This document shows positions 27,307 to 34,865 of a stretch of DNA of 50,778 bases, one piece after another (position 1 is the first letter of the stretch; every line of letters begins with the position of its first letter). The stretch is from RYN-230 sp963717125 (GTDB lineage Bacteria > Actinomycetota > Actinomycetes > Streptosporangiales > Streptosporangiaceae): the NCBI GenBank assembly GCA_963717125.1, contig CAVQVG010000010.1:1-50778 (forward strand), given 5' to 3'. A program made the position numbers and the translations under genes. The notes under the pieces were generated by a model. It made no database searches and was not told where the DNA came from. It saw nothing but the letters and a program-made list of their open reading frames with translations.

Positions 27307-28131
27307 ATGAGATCGGTAACCACACCACGGCGGACGTCTTCCACTGGGCGGCGCGTATCGGAGAGCAGGCCCGCGCAACTCCTGGCCCGGGCCGGGCTGG
27401 CGGCGCGGGGCGTCATCTACATACTGATTGGCTGGGTGGCGATCCTGGTCGCGCTCGGCAGCAACGGCCATCAAGCGGACCAGCAGGGGGCGTTGCAGCT
27501 GGTGGCCGGCTCGCCGCTGGGCCTGGTTTCGCTATGGCTGTTGTTCATCGGCTTTGTCGCTTATGCGCTGTGGCGGTTCAGCCAGGTCCTCTACGGGGTT
27601 CCCGGTGAGGGCACCGGCGCCGGTCCCCGGCTGAAGTCGCTGGTCCGGGGGCTGGTCTACGCCAGCTTCGCGGTGCTGACCTTCAAGATCATCACTGGCA
27701 AGCACACCAACCAGAAGGCGCAGCAGCAGGACGTCACCGCGTCCCTGATGCACCACACCGGTGGCCAGTGGCTGGTCGGCCTCATCGGGCTGATCATCGT
27801 GATCGTCGGCGCGGCTCTCGTGGTCGAGGGCGTCCGGCACAAGTTCATGAAGAACCTGATGACCGCCCAGATGAGCGCGCGGACCCGGCAGGCCGTGCGG
27901 CGGCTCGGCACGGTCGGCACCACCGCCCGGGGGCTGGTCTTCGCACTGGCCGGGGCGCTGGTCATCGACGCGGCCGTGACCTACGACCCGTCGAAGGCGG
28001 GCGGCCTGGACAAGGCCCTGCACACGCTGCGCAACCAGCCGTTCGGCGAGTTCCTGCTCATCCTGGCGGCAGTCGGGCTGATCGCGTTCGGCATCTACGG
28101 CCTGGCTGAGGCCCGGTGGCGCCGGGTCTGA
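27307..28131 (+). CDS. DUF1206 family membrane protein
   Basis: A 274-residue membrane protein with six helices in three pairs. Each pair begins with a similar phrase: LARAGLAARGVIYILIG, then LVRGLVYASFAVLTFK, then RLGTVGTTARGLVFALAG. This threefold internal repeat is the DUF1206 pattern. Function unknown. ATG 27307 and GTG 27298 are both possible; a GAGAGG lies just upstream. It ends before a strong hairpin at 28152-28182. Confidence 0.86.
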   Translation: MRSVTTPRRTSSTGRRVSESRPAQLLARAGLAARGVIYILIGWVAILVALGSNGHQADQQGALQLVAGSPLGLVSLWLLFIGFVAYALWRFSQVLYGVPGEGTGAGPRLKSLVRGLVYASFAVLTFKIITGKHTNQKAQQQDVTASLMHHTGGQWLVGLIGLIIVIVGAALVVEGVRHKFMKNLMTAQMSARTRQAVRRLGTVGTTARGLVFALAGALVIDAAVTYDPSKAGGLDKALHTLRNQPFGEFLLILAAVGLIAFGIYGLAEARWRRV

Positions 28132-28151
28132 GCCAGTCAGCTTGAGCCGCG

Positions 28152-28182
28152 GCCGCGGCCGGCGTCAGTCGCCGGCCGCGGC
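28152..28182 (+). terminator. Strong hairpin after the DUF1206 gene
   Basis: GCCGCGGCCGGCG pairs perfectly with CGCCGGCCGCGGC around the loop TCAGT. No T-run follows, as is usual in high-GC actinobacteria. Confidence 0.75.
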
Positions 28183-28303
28183 TGTCGCGTTGACGAGCCG
28201 GCGCTCACCGTTTGACCGGGCCTGGGACTCTGACATCCCGCGATCGGGCAACTACTAAGAGTAATGTGACGGCCACGATTCGGCTCGGCAACAAGGAGTC
28301 AGC

Positions 28304-28870
28304 ATGCACCTGCTTAGACCGAAGATTGGCGTCCTGGGCGGATTGGCCTGCGCGGCCACCCTCCTGCTCGGCGCCGCGCCCGCGCTGGCCAGCACGCACT
28401 CCCGGCGGCCTGCCACCGGGCCTGAAGTCGTGTACGGCGCGGTCCACGGCAAGGCCGCCAACGCCACCGCGCCACGCATCCCCCTGCGCCTGTGGGGGAT
28501 GGTGCACACTACCGACCCGACGTTCACGCTGGGCAACGGCGGCGGCCGCCGCCACTCGCTCAACACCGGGAAGGGCCGGCTCACCATCATGATCACCGGG
28601 AAGCCCACCCACGTGCTGCGGGCCAACCCGCGGACCTGCCGGGAGTCGTTCACCCAGCGCCAGAAGTTCCGCGTGCTGGGCGGCCAGAGCACCGGCGAGT
28701 TCGCCCGCACGTCCGGGCCGGGCGCGGTGCAGATCTACTTCGCCGCGTTCGCGCCCCGGTACACGCACGGCCCGAAGAAGGGCATGTGCAACTTCGCCAG
28801 CAACAAGCCACAGAACCGGGGTGCGGTCGCCCGCTTTCTGGCCGACATCGTGCTCACCAAGCACCGCTAG
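28304..28870 (+). CDS. Secreted protein of unknown function
   Basis: A 188-residue protein with a clear Sec signal peptide: basic MHLLRPK, hydrophobic core to about residue 28, and an APALAS cleavage site. The mature part is basic, with two cysteines (in RTCRES and GMCNF), and has beta-rich segments (RIPLRLWGMVHTTDP, RLTIMITGKPTHVL, AVQIYFAAF). No known domain. ATG 28304 follows AAGGAG. It is monocistronic between two hairpins. Confidence 0.7.
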   Translation: MHLLRPKIGVLGGLACAATLLLGAAPALASTHSRRPATGPEVVYGAVHGKAANATAPRIPLRLWGMVHTTDPTFTLGNGGGRRHSLNTGKGRLTIMITGKPTHVLRANPRTCRESFTQRQKFRVLGGQSTGEFARTSGPGAVQIYFAAFAPRYTHGPKKGMCNFASNKPQNRGAVARFLADIVLTKHR

Positions 28871-28898
28871 CCCCGGCCAGTCCGGTCACGGTGTATCA

Positions 28899-28929
28899 GC
28901 CAGGCTCCCCGGCGGCCGGGGAGCCTGGC
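28899..28929 (+). terminator. Perfect 14-bp hairpin after the secreted-protein gene
   Basis: GCCAGGCTCCCCGG and its exact complement are separated by three bases and followed by CCTGTTT. This is a convincing intrinsic terminator. Confidence 0.85.
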
Positions 28930-28990
28930 CCTGTTTGCGCGCCTGCGGCATAATCCGTGCTGAGCCGCAGGCGGCCCGGCGTGGCTAGCT

Positions 28991-29022
28991 TGTAAGCCTA
29001 GCCTTATAAGGTTAGGCTTACA
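28991..29022. promoter_or_regulatory. 32-bp palindrome, probable MarR autoregulatory operator
   Basis: A 32-bp inverted repeat with arms beginning TGTAAGCCTA and ending TAGGCTTACA, centred on TTATAA, with one mismatched pair. It ends two bases before the marR ATG at 29025. The central TATAAG could be the -10 box, giving a leaderless transcript covered by the operator. The right half (TTAGGCTTAC) also partly resembles a DtxR/IdeR iron box, so an iron regulator is an alternative ligand. Confidence 0.82.
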
Positions 29023-29024
29023 GT

Positions 29025-29462
29025 ATGAGCCAGGATCCGGATGTCACCGACCTCGCCGCCGCGCTGCGGGCGAGCGTCGGCCTGCTGCTCCGGCGCATGC
29101 GCCAAGTGCGGCCGGACGACGAGCTCAGCCTGCCCGAGAGTTCCGCGCTGACCCGGCTGGACCGCAACGGCCCAGCCACGGCGAGCGCGCTGGCCCGGCT
29201 GGAGCAGATCAGCCCGCAGTCGATGGGCGCCACGCTCAGCTCGCTGGAAGGGCGCGGCCTGGTCCAGCGGGCCGCCGACCCGCAGGACGGCAGGCGGATC
29301 GTGCTGTCCCTGACCGACGCCGGGCGGCAGACGCTGCGCGACAAGCGCAGCGCCCGCACCGAGCAACTGGCCCGCGCCCTGTCGGACTCTTTCACCCAGC
29401 CCGAACTGGACGTGCTGACCGCCGCCGCCCCCCTGCTGGAGCGCCTAGCCCAGAGCATCTGA
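29025..29462 (+). CDS. MarR family transcriptional regulator
   Basis: A 145-residue MarR protein. The winged helix-turn-helix spans about 40-100 (LDRNGPATASALARLEQISP, SMGATLSSLEGRGLVQRAADP, DGRRIVLSLTDAG) with the beta-wing Asp-x-Arg typical of the family; flanking helices make the dimer. The start at 29025 has no ribosome site because the palindrome reaches to two bases before it, pointing to leaderless translation and autoregulation. No same-strand target gene follows, so targets are likely elsewhere. Confidence 0.92.
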   Translation: MSQDPDVTDLAAALRASVGLLLRRMRQVRPDDELSLPESSALTRLDRNGPATASALARLEQISPQSMGATLSSLEGRGLVQRAADPQDGRRIVLSLTDAGRQTLRDKRSARTEQLARALSDSFTQPELDVLTAAAPLLERLAQSI

Positions 29463-29498
29463 CCCACGCAGCCCCGATCCCGGGCGCACCCAGTGGCC

Positions 29499-29563
29499 GA
29501 CTGGCATCAGCGCGGTGCATTGTGCCTCGCGGGTGAGGCACGATGCACCGCACTGATGAAGTC
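29499..29563. terminator. Long hairpin between convergent marR and mntP-like genes
   Basis: An extended inverted repeat of about 28 bp per arm with a few mismatches (CATCAG...GCGGTGCAT...GTGCCTC pairs with GAGGCAC...ATGCACCGC...CTGATG) around a six-base loop. It should terminate transcription from both sides. Confidence 0.8.
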
Positions 29564-29596
29564 AGCCGTTTCGCGTCTCGTACTGGCCGTTGAAAA

Positions 29597-30148
29597 TCAG
29601 GCGAGGAACTGCTCGGTGGCTAGGTAGAGGCCGAGCAGGATGAGGACAATCCCGGCGCCTTTCTCGGCCAGTTCGCGCCAGCGCCCGGCGATCCTGGCCC
29701 CGATGGCCAGGCCGAGCTGCGCGGCCAGGAAGGCCTGCCCCGCGATGGCCACGATGATGGCGGTGACCGGCACGTGCACCAGGCCGATGCTGAACCCGAT
29801 GGCCAGCTCGTCCAGGCTGATGCTGATGCCGAGCCCGAGCAGGGCCAGCCCGCGGCTGGTCAGGACGCGGGCGGCCCGCTTCTCGTCGTCCTGGCCGCCG
29901 GCCAGCATCCAGCCGCCGATGGCGATCACCGCGGCGGCCGCCAGGTAGGTGGCCAGCTGCCCGATGCTGCGGGCCAGCGCGCTGCCCAGGCCCAGGCCGA
30001 TCAGCGGCATCCCGCCTTCGAACAGGACGAACACCAGCGAGATGCGCAGCCGCAGCCAGAATCCGGCTACCTGGGCCGCCCCGATGGCCGCGGCGACGGC
30101 GAACGAGTCCAAGCCCAGCGGTAGCACGAAGGCGAGCAGCCTGAGCAC
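29597..30148 (-). CDS. MntP-like manganese efflux pump
   Basis: A 183-residue six-helix membrane protein with the internally repeated signature of the MntP/LysE-like manganese exporters: LPLGLDSFAVAAAIG in the first helix and LGLGISLDELAIGFSIG in the fourth, each with the conserved Asp. The expected role is export of Mn2+ from the cytoplasm; other divalent ions are possible. Start is GTG 30148. It lies 25 bases downstream of the symporter gene in the same direction. No manganese riboswitch is visible upstream, but the gap is short. Confidence 0.78.
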   Translation of the reverse strand: MLRLLAFVLPLGLDSFAVAAAIGAAQVAGFWLRLRISLVFVLFEGGMPLIGLGLGSALARSIGQLATYLAAAAVIAIGGWMLAGGQDDEKRAARVLTSRGLALLGLGISISLDELAIGFSIGLVHVPVTAIIVAIAGQAFLAAQLGLAIGARIAGRWRELAEKGAGIVLILLGLYLATEQFLA

Positions 30149-30173
30149 CCACTCAGGCTCTCACCTGGCCAGG

Positions 30174-31946
30174 TCAGCGGTCATTTCGCGTCTCGTGCTT
30201 GCCGTGCCCGCCGCGCAGCTGATGCCAGCTCCAGGCCGCGGTCAACGGGTGATTGTTGTTCCGGGCCGCGCCGTTGCCGAACGCCGCCCCGGCCGGGTCG
30301 GCCTGGAACGCGGTGCCGGGCAGCACCCGGTGCGGCGCGGCGGCCGGGAGGGCCGAACCGGGCACCGGGTCGGCCAGGTAGTCGGCAGGCCGGGTCTCGT
30401 CGTAGCCGTCCGGCAGCCGCATCCCCCGGAACACCAGCGTGAGCACCACGCTCAGCACCAGGTTCAGCACCAGCGCGCTGACCGCGATGTAGGTGACGTG
30501 CCCGAACACCGGGGCCGTCGAGCCGCCGAAGTGCGCCTCGCCGTTTCCCGGCGTCCGCCACGCCTCGACCGTGCCGTACAGCATGGCCGCCGCCCAGCCG
30601 ATGATGAGCGCGAAGCGATGGAACCACCGGGTGTACAGGCTGATCACGATGACCGGGAAGATCTGCAGGATCCAGATCCCGCCGAGCAGCTGCAGGTTGA
30701 TGGAGAACGTCTTGGTCAGCTCCAGCGCGAAGCCCAGCGCGCCGATCTTCATGACGAGCGAGATCAGCCGGGCCACCCGGGTTTCCTGGGCCGGGGTGGC
30801 CGCGGGCCGGATGAACTCCTTGTAGATGTTCCGGGTGAACAGGTTCGCGGCGGCGATCGACATGATGGCCGCGGGGACGAGCGCGCCGATCACGATGGCC
30901 GCGTCGGCGATGCCGGCGAACCAGTCCGGGAGCATGTGCTGGAACAGCAGCGGCACGGACAGCTGGGCGTTGCCGCCCGCCGCCTTGACCCCGGCGTTCA
31001 CCGCGGGCACGGCCCGGGCCAGGTAGCCGAGCAGCGCCATCAGGCCGAGTACCAGCGTGTAGGCGGGGAGCAGCGCCACGTTGCGCCGGATCACGCTGCG
31101 CTGCCGGGCGGCGTACACCCCGGTGGTCGCGTGCGGGTACATGAACAGGGCCAGCGCCGAGCCGAGCGCGAGCGTGGCGTAGGCCCATTCCCCGGCGGGC
31201 AGCACGACCAGGCTGCCGTAGGGCTTGCCGGTGGCCGGGTTGACCTGCTTCAGGTGCGCGGCCGAGGCGCCGAACACGTGGGCCCAGCCGCCCAGCTTGG
31301 CCGGGATGTAGATGATCGCGACGATGACGGTCAGGTAGATGAGCGCATCCTTGACGAACGCGATCAGCGCCGGCGCGCGCAGCCCGGCCACGTAGGTGTA
31401 CCCGGCGACGATGACGAACGCGATGATCAGCGGCAGGTCCTTGCCGAGCGTTCCGTCGGTGCTGCCGGTGATCCCGATGACGGTCAGCACCGACTCGATG
31501 CCGACCAGCTGCAGCGCGATGTACGGCATGGTGGCCAGGATCCCGGTCACGGTCACCGCGAGCATCAGCCCCTGCGAGCCGTACCGGCCCCGGGCGAATT
31601 CGGCCGGGGTGATGTAGCCGCGCGCCCGGGCCACCGACCACAGCCGCGGCGCGAAGACGAACACGATCGGGAAGACCATGATCGTGTACGACAGCGCGTA
31701 AAACCCGGCCGCCCCGGTCGCGTACACCAGCGCGGGCACGGCGATGAACGTGTAGGCGGTATACAAATCGCCGCCCAGTAAGAACCAGCTGATGAAGGTG
31801 CCGAATCCGCGGCCGCCCAGGCCCCACTCGTTCAGGTGCATCGGGTCCTCCGCCGGGCGCCAGCGGGCCGAGGCGAAGCCGATTAACGTGACGATGAGGA
31901 ACGAGACGGCGAGGATGGCGAACGCGACTGAATCAAGGCTGCCCAT
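30174..31946 (-). CDS. Sodium:solute symporter (SSS family), monocarboxylate type
   Basis: A 590-residue transporter with about 13 helices. Typical SSS segments are GFGTFISWFLLGGDLYTAYTF, ARGYITPAEFARGRYGS, GYTYVAGLRAPALIAFVKD and ALVPAAIMSIAAANLFTRNIYK. The pattern resembles MctP/ActP-like monocarboxylate permeases that import acetate, propionate or lactate with Na+ or H+. The last 80 residues are a polar cytoplasmic tail ending HGKHETRNDR. The short DUF3311 partner often found with MctP is not visible upstream. ATG 31946 begins a normal first helix. Confidence 0.86.
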   Translation of the reverse strand: MGSLDSVAFAILAVSFLIVTLIGFASARWRPAEDPMHLNEWGLGGRGFGTFISWFLLGGDLYTAYTFIAVPALVYATGAAGFYALSYTIMVFPIVFVFAPRLWSVARARGYITPAEFARGRYGSQGLMLAVTVTGILATMPYIALQLVGIESVLTVIGITGSTDGTLGKDLPLIIAFVIVAGYTYVAGLRAPALIAFVKDALIYLTVIVAIIYIPAKLGGWAHVFGASAAHLKQVNPATGKPYGSLVVLPAGEWAYATLALGSALALFMYPHATTGVYAARQRSVIRRNVALLPAYTLVLGLMALLGYLARAVPAVNAGVKAAGGNAQLSVPLLFQHMLPDWFAGIADAAIVIGALVPAAIMSIAAANLFTRNIYKEFIRPAATPAQETRVARLISLVMKIGALGFALELTKTFSINLQLLGGIWILQIFPVIVISLYTRWFHRFALIIGWAAAMLYGTVEAWRTPGNGEAHFGGSTAPVFGHVTYIAVSALVLNLVLSVVLTLVFRGMRLPDGYDETRPADYLADPVPGSALPAAAPHRVLPGTAFQADPAGAAFGNGAARNNNHPLTAAWSWHQLRGGHGKHETRNDR

Positions 31947-32121
31947 CGCTTCCCCCGGCAGTCATGCCCGCTGCGGCCAGTCCCCCCATCCCCGCTGGCC
32001 ACCCGCGCGCAAAGGATTGCACAATGCGGTGCAACGTCCATAGTGCACCGGGAACCCGTTACGTATCAGGCTTTTCCGGAACAGTCGGGCACCGGGCCTT
32101 GCCATCGTCAGTTCATCGGTA

Positions 32122-32127
32122 TATAAC
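32122..32127 (+). promoter_or_regulatory. Probable -10 element (TATAAC) of padR
   Basis: TATAAC ends six bases before the ATG at 32134, too close for a leader with a ribosome site, so the padR message is probably leaderless. The -35 region (around TCAGTTC) is weak. Confidence 0.5.
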
Positions 32128-32133
32128 GTTGGT

Positions 32134-32466
32134 ATGAGCGAACGGGCAATGCAGGAGGCGACGTTCCTGATCCTGACGTCGCTGGCCGAGCGCAGCCAGC
32201 ACGGTTACGGGATCATCAACGACGTCGCGGGCATCTCCGGCGGCCGGGTCCGGCTGCGCGCGGGGACGCTGTACACCGCGCTGGACCGGCTGCGGGTAGA
32301 CGGGCTGGTCGAGGTCGACCGGGAAGAGGTCGTAGAAGGGCGGCTGCGCCGCTACTACCAGCTCACCCCGTCCGGAACCAAGCTGCTGGCCGCCGAGGCG
32401 GCCCGGCTGCACGCCAACGCCACCGCGGCCATGCGGCGGCTGAGCCCCCTGGGGGTGGTCACATGA
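32134..32466 (+). CDS. PadR family transcriptional regulator
   Basis: A 110-residue PadR protein: MQEATFLILTSLAERSQHGYGIINDV, then RVRLRAGTLYTALDRLRVDGLVEVD, and GRLRRYYQLTPSG, the classic winged helix with the Y-Y of the wing, followed by a short dimerisation helix. It overlaps the next gene by four bases (ATGA), so it probably controls that membrane protein in response to envelope or drug stress, as many PadR-membrane pairs do. It appears leaderless. Confidence 0.92.
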   Translation: MSERAMQEATFLILTSLAERSQHGYGIINDVAGISGGRVRLRAGTLYTALDRLRVDGLVEVDREEVVEGRLRRYYQLTPSGTKLLAAEAARLHANATAAMRRLSPLGVVT

Positions 32467-33110
32467 ACAGCTCGGTGACCCTGGAGCGCGGGTACCGGCG
32501 GCTGCTGGCCACGTACCCCCGCGCGTTCCGCCGGGACAACGAAGAAGAGATCCTCGCCGTGCTGCTGGCCACCGCCCACGAAGACCAGCGTCGGCCCGGA
32601 TTGGCCATCTCAGCCGACCTGATCCGCAGCGGGCTGCTGATGCGACTGCGGCCCACCGTGCCGCACTCCGCCCGCACCCTGCGGGCCGGGGTCAAGCTGA
32701 TCTACCTAGCCGCGCTGGCCGAGCTGGCGACCGTGATCGCCATCGTCGTCACGTCGGCGGGCGTCCTGGCCTACGTGCACCGGACGTTCCCCTCATACGC
32801 GCACGCCGCGGCGCTGAGTCTCACCAGGGATGAGATCAGCGGCCCCATCGCGGTTGTCCTGATGGTCTGGCTGGCCTGGGCGGTCGGCCGACGGCACCAC
32901 TGGGCCCGCGTCGTGTTCGTCATCCTGTCCGGCGTGTGCACGCTGAGCATCATCTTCGCGCTGTCCGCGGATGCCGCCGTCGTCGCGCCCGCCGACTTCG
33001 CCGGCGGTCTGCTCGTCTGCCTCCTCCAGCTGGCCGCGGTGGTGCTCATCTTCACCCAGCAGTCCGCCCCTTACTACCGGCCCGAGCCGGCCGAGCGGCT
33101 GTCCGCCTGA
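32463..33110 (+). CDS. Membrane protein coupled to PadR
   Basis: A 215-residue protein. The head (RGYRRLLATYPRAFRRDNEEEILAVLLATAHEDQ) is a motif seen in many actinobacterial membrane proteins that follow PadR genes. Four hydrophobic helices follow at about 78-100, 122-140, 145-163 and 178-197. Translation is coupled to padR by an ATGA overlap. A partner role in a stress-response pair is inferred from the context only. Confidence 0.75.
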   Translation: MNSSVTLERGYRRLLATYPRAFRRDNEEEILAVLLATAHEDQRRPGLAISADLIRSGLLMRLRPTVPHSARTLRAGVKLIYLAALAELATVIAIVVTSAGVLAYVHRTFPSYAHAAALSLTRDEISGPIAVVLMVWLAWAVGRRHHWARVVFVILSGVCTLSIIFALSADAAVVAPADFAGGLLVCLLQLAAVVLIFTQQSAPYYRPEPAERLSA

Positions 33111-33268
33111 CCGGCCGCCCACCGCGCCGCATCAGCCGGCCCAGACCCGGGGATTCCCTCCCCCGGCCTGGGCCTTCTGTTGTGCCAGGCTGGGACCTCA
33201 CGTTCTGCCGGTCCGGCGCGTCTTCCTGGTGTAGCGAACCGAGTGTGCCGCGAACCGAGAGGAATCCG

Positions 33269-33769
33269 ATGAGCACCACGCATACGGTGGCCGGCTCGCC
33301 GCTCGGCGACCTGACTCTGGTCGCCACCGACGGCAGCCTGACCGGACTGTATTTCCGCCAGCACTGGTACCGGCCTGACCCGGCCAGTTTCGGCGCCCGG
33401 GACGACGCCGGGTTCGGCGACGTCACCCACCAGCTCGGCGAGTATTTCGCCGGCCAGCGGGCGGACTTCGACCTGCCCATCGACCCGCGGGGCGATGGGT
33501 TCCAGCAGCTGGTCTGGGCCCTGATCAGCCGCATCCCGTACGGTCAGACCACCAGCTACGGCGACCTGGCCCGCCAGCTCGGCGACGGGGTACTGGCCAA
33601 GGACGTCGGCCAGGCGGTCGGCCGCAACCCGCTGTCGGTGATCGTGCCCTGCCACCGCGTGGTGGGCAAGGACGGGCGACTCACCGGCTACGCGGGTGGC
33701 CTGGCCCGCAAGCGGTTCCTGCTCGACCTTGAGCAGCAGACCGCCCGCACCGCCGCGGTGCTGTTCTGA
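33269..33769 (+). CDS. ogt: Methylated-DNA-protein-cysteine methyltransferase (first copy)
   Basis: A 166-residue Ogt/MGMT. It repairs O6-alkylguanine by moving the alkyl group to its own cysteine. The active site is PCHRVVG with Cys128; the helix-turn-helix region is IPYGQTTSYGDLARQLG and the last helix has GYAGGLARKRFLL. ATG 33269 has GAGAGG upstream. It is the first of four closely packed genes (sigma factor, second methyltransferase, 2OG oxygenase), suggesting a DNA-alkylation response operon. Confidence 0.93.
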   Translation: MSTTHTVAGSPLGDLTLVATDGSLTGLYFRQHWYRPDPASFGARDDAGFGDVTHQLGEYFAGQRADFDLPIDPRGDGFQQLVWALISRIPYGQTTSYGDLARQLGDGVLAKDVGQAVGRNPLSVIVPCHRVVGKDGRLTGYAGGLARKRFLLDLEQQTARTAAVLF

Positions 33770-34248
33770 CCGCCAAACCGCCGTTCGAGGCCATCGTCAC
33801 CCGGCACGGCCCGATGGTCCTGCGGGTCTGCCGGGCCGTGCTGGGCTGGGCCGACGCGGACGACGCCTGGTCGGAGACGTTCCTGGCCGCGCTGCGCGCC
33901 TACCCGGACCTGCCGTCCGGCGCCAACGTCGAGGCGTGGCTGGTGACCATCGCGCACCGCAAGGCGATCGACGTCACCCGGGCCGCCGCCCGCCGCGCCG
34001 TCCCGGTCGCGGAGCTGCCCGAGAACCCGGCCGCGATCCAGGCCGGCCCGGCCGACCTGGACCTGCACGCCGCCCTGGCCGCCCTGCCGCGCAAGCAGCG
34101 GGAAGCGGTCGCCTACCACTACCTGGCCGGCCTCCCGTACCGCGAGGTCGCCGCCATCATCGGCGGCAGCGCCGACGCCGCCCGCCGGGCCGCGTCCGAC
34201 GGCATCGCCCGGCTCCGCCGCGACTACCCCAAGACGGGAGAACTTTGA
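33766..34248 (+). CDS. Sigma-70 family (ECF-like) sigma factor in the alkylation-repair operon
   Basis: About 160 residues. Region 2 is FEAIVTRHGPMVLRVCRAVLGWADADDAWSE shortened, with the DDAWSETFLAAL core; region 4 is LAALPRKQREAVAYHYLAGL and LPYREVAAIIGGSADAARRAASDGIARLRRDY. The conserved region-2 start lies upstream of the first ATG (33814), so translation must begin earlier. The only candidate is CTG at 33766, overlapping the ogt stop as CTGA; no ATG, GTG or TTG is available in that frame. The stop shares one base with the next start. No anti-sigma gene is adjacent. Confidence 0.82.
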   Translation: MTAKPPFEAIVTRHGPMVLRVCRAVLGWADADDAWSETFLAALRAYPDLPSGANVEAWLVTIAHRKAIDVTRAAARRAVPVAELPENPAAIQAGPADLDLHAALAALPRKQREAVAYHYLAGLPYREVAAIIGGSADAARRAASDGIARLRRDYPKTGEL

Positions 34249-34865
34249 TGAACGCCCCTACCTACCCACGGCCGCCGGACCTGCCCGGTGCGTTCCCGGT
34301 CAGCGACACCGACCTGCACGCGCTGCACGAACAGCTGGCGGCGCGGGCCGACGCCGTTGGCCTGCTCGACCTGGCTTACCGCACCATCGACACCCCGGTG
34401 GGGGCGCTGCTGCTCGCGGCCACCCCGGCCGGCCTGGTCCGGGTGGCGTTCGCCAGCGAGGACCACGACCGGGTGCTGGCCGAGCTGGCCAGCCAGATCA
34501 GCCCGCGGATGCTGAACGCCCCGCCGCGGCTGGACGCCGCGGCCCGCGAGCTCGACGAGTACTTCACCGGCCGCCGCCAGGCCTTCGACCTGCCGCTGGA
34601 CTTCCGGCTGTCCGCCGGGTTCCGCCGCGCCGTGCTCAGCCAGCTGCCCACGATCGGCTACGGCCGGACCGCCAGCTACGCCCAGGTCGCCGCCGCGGCG
34701 GGTAGCCCGCGCGCGGTGCGGGCGGCCGGCACCGCCTGCGCCACGAACCCGCTGCCGGTCGTGGTGCCATGCCACCGGGTGGTCCGGTCCGACGGATCAA
34801 TCGGCCGCTACCGCGGCGGCCCGGCGGCCAAGCAGCTGCTGCTGAACCTGGAGGCGGCGGCATGA
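34248..34865 (+). CDS. Methylated-DNA-protein-cysteine methyltransferase (second copy)
   Basis: A 205-residue MGMT with an N-terminal extension of about 40 residues before the RNase-H-like domain (YRTIDTPVGALLLAATPAGL). The active site is PCHRVVR with Cys175 and the recognition helix region is IGYGRTASYAQVAAAAG. It differs strongly from the first copy, so it is not a recent duplicate. The start ATG shares its A with the sigma-factor stop (TGATG), and GGGAG lies upstream. Its own stop overlaps the oxygenase start. Confidence 0.92.
   Translation: MNAPTYPRPPDLPGAFPVSDTDLHALHEQLAARADAVGLLDLAYRTIDTPVGALLLAATPAGLVRVAFASEDHDRVLAELASQISPRMLNAPPRLDAAARELDEYFTGRRQAFDLPLDFRLSAGFRRAVLSQLPTIGYGRTASYAQVAAAAGSPRAVRAAGTACATNPLPVVVPCHRVVRSDGSIGRYRGGPAAKQLLLNLEAAA

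Noticed and set aside
28991..29022. Iron-box as the main function of the palindrome before marR
   Set aside because: Only about 13 of 19 positions fit the IdeR/DtxR consensus, and the full symmetry and position fit a MarR operator better. Kept only as an alternative.
29949..31781. Plus-strand frame of 610 codons opposite the symporter gene
   Set aside because: It mirrors the transporter reading frame and translates to His/Arg/Gly/Asp-rich sequence without membrane helices or motifs.
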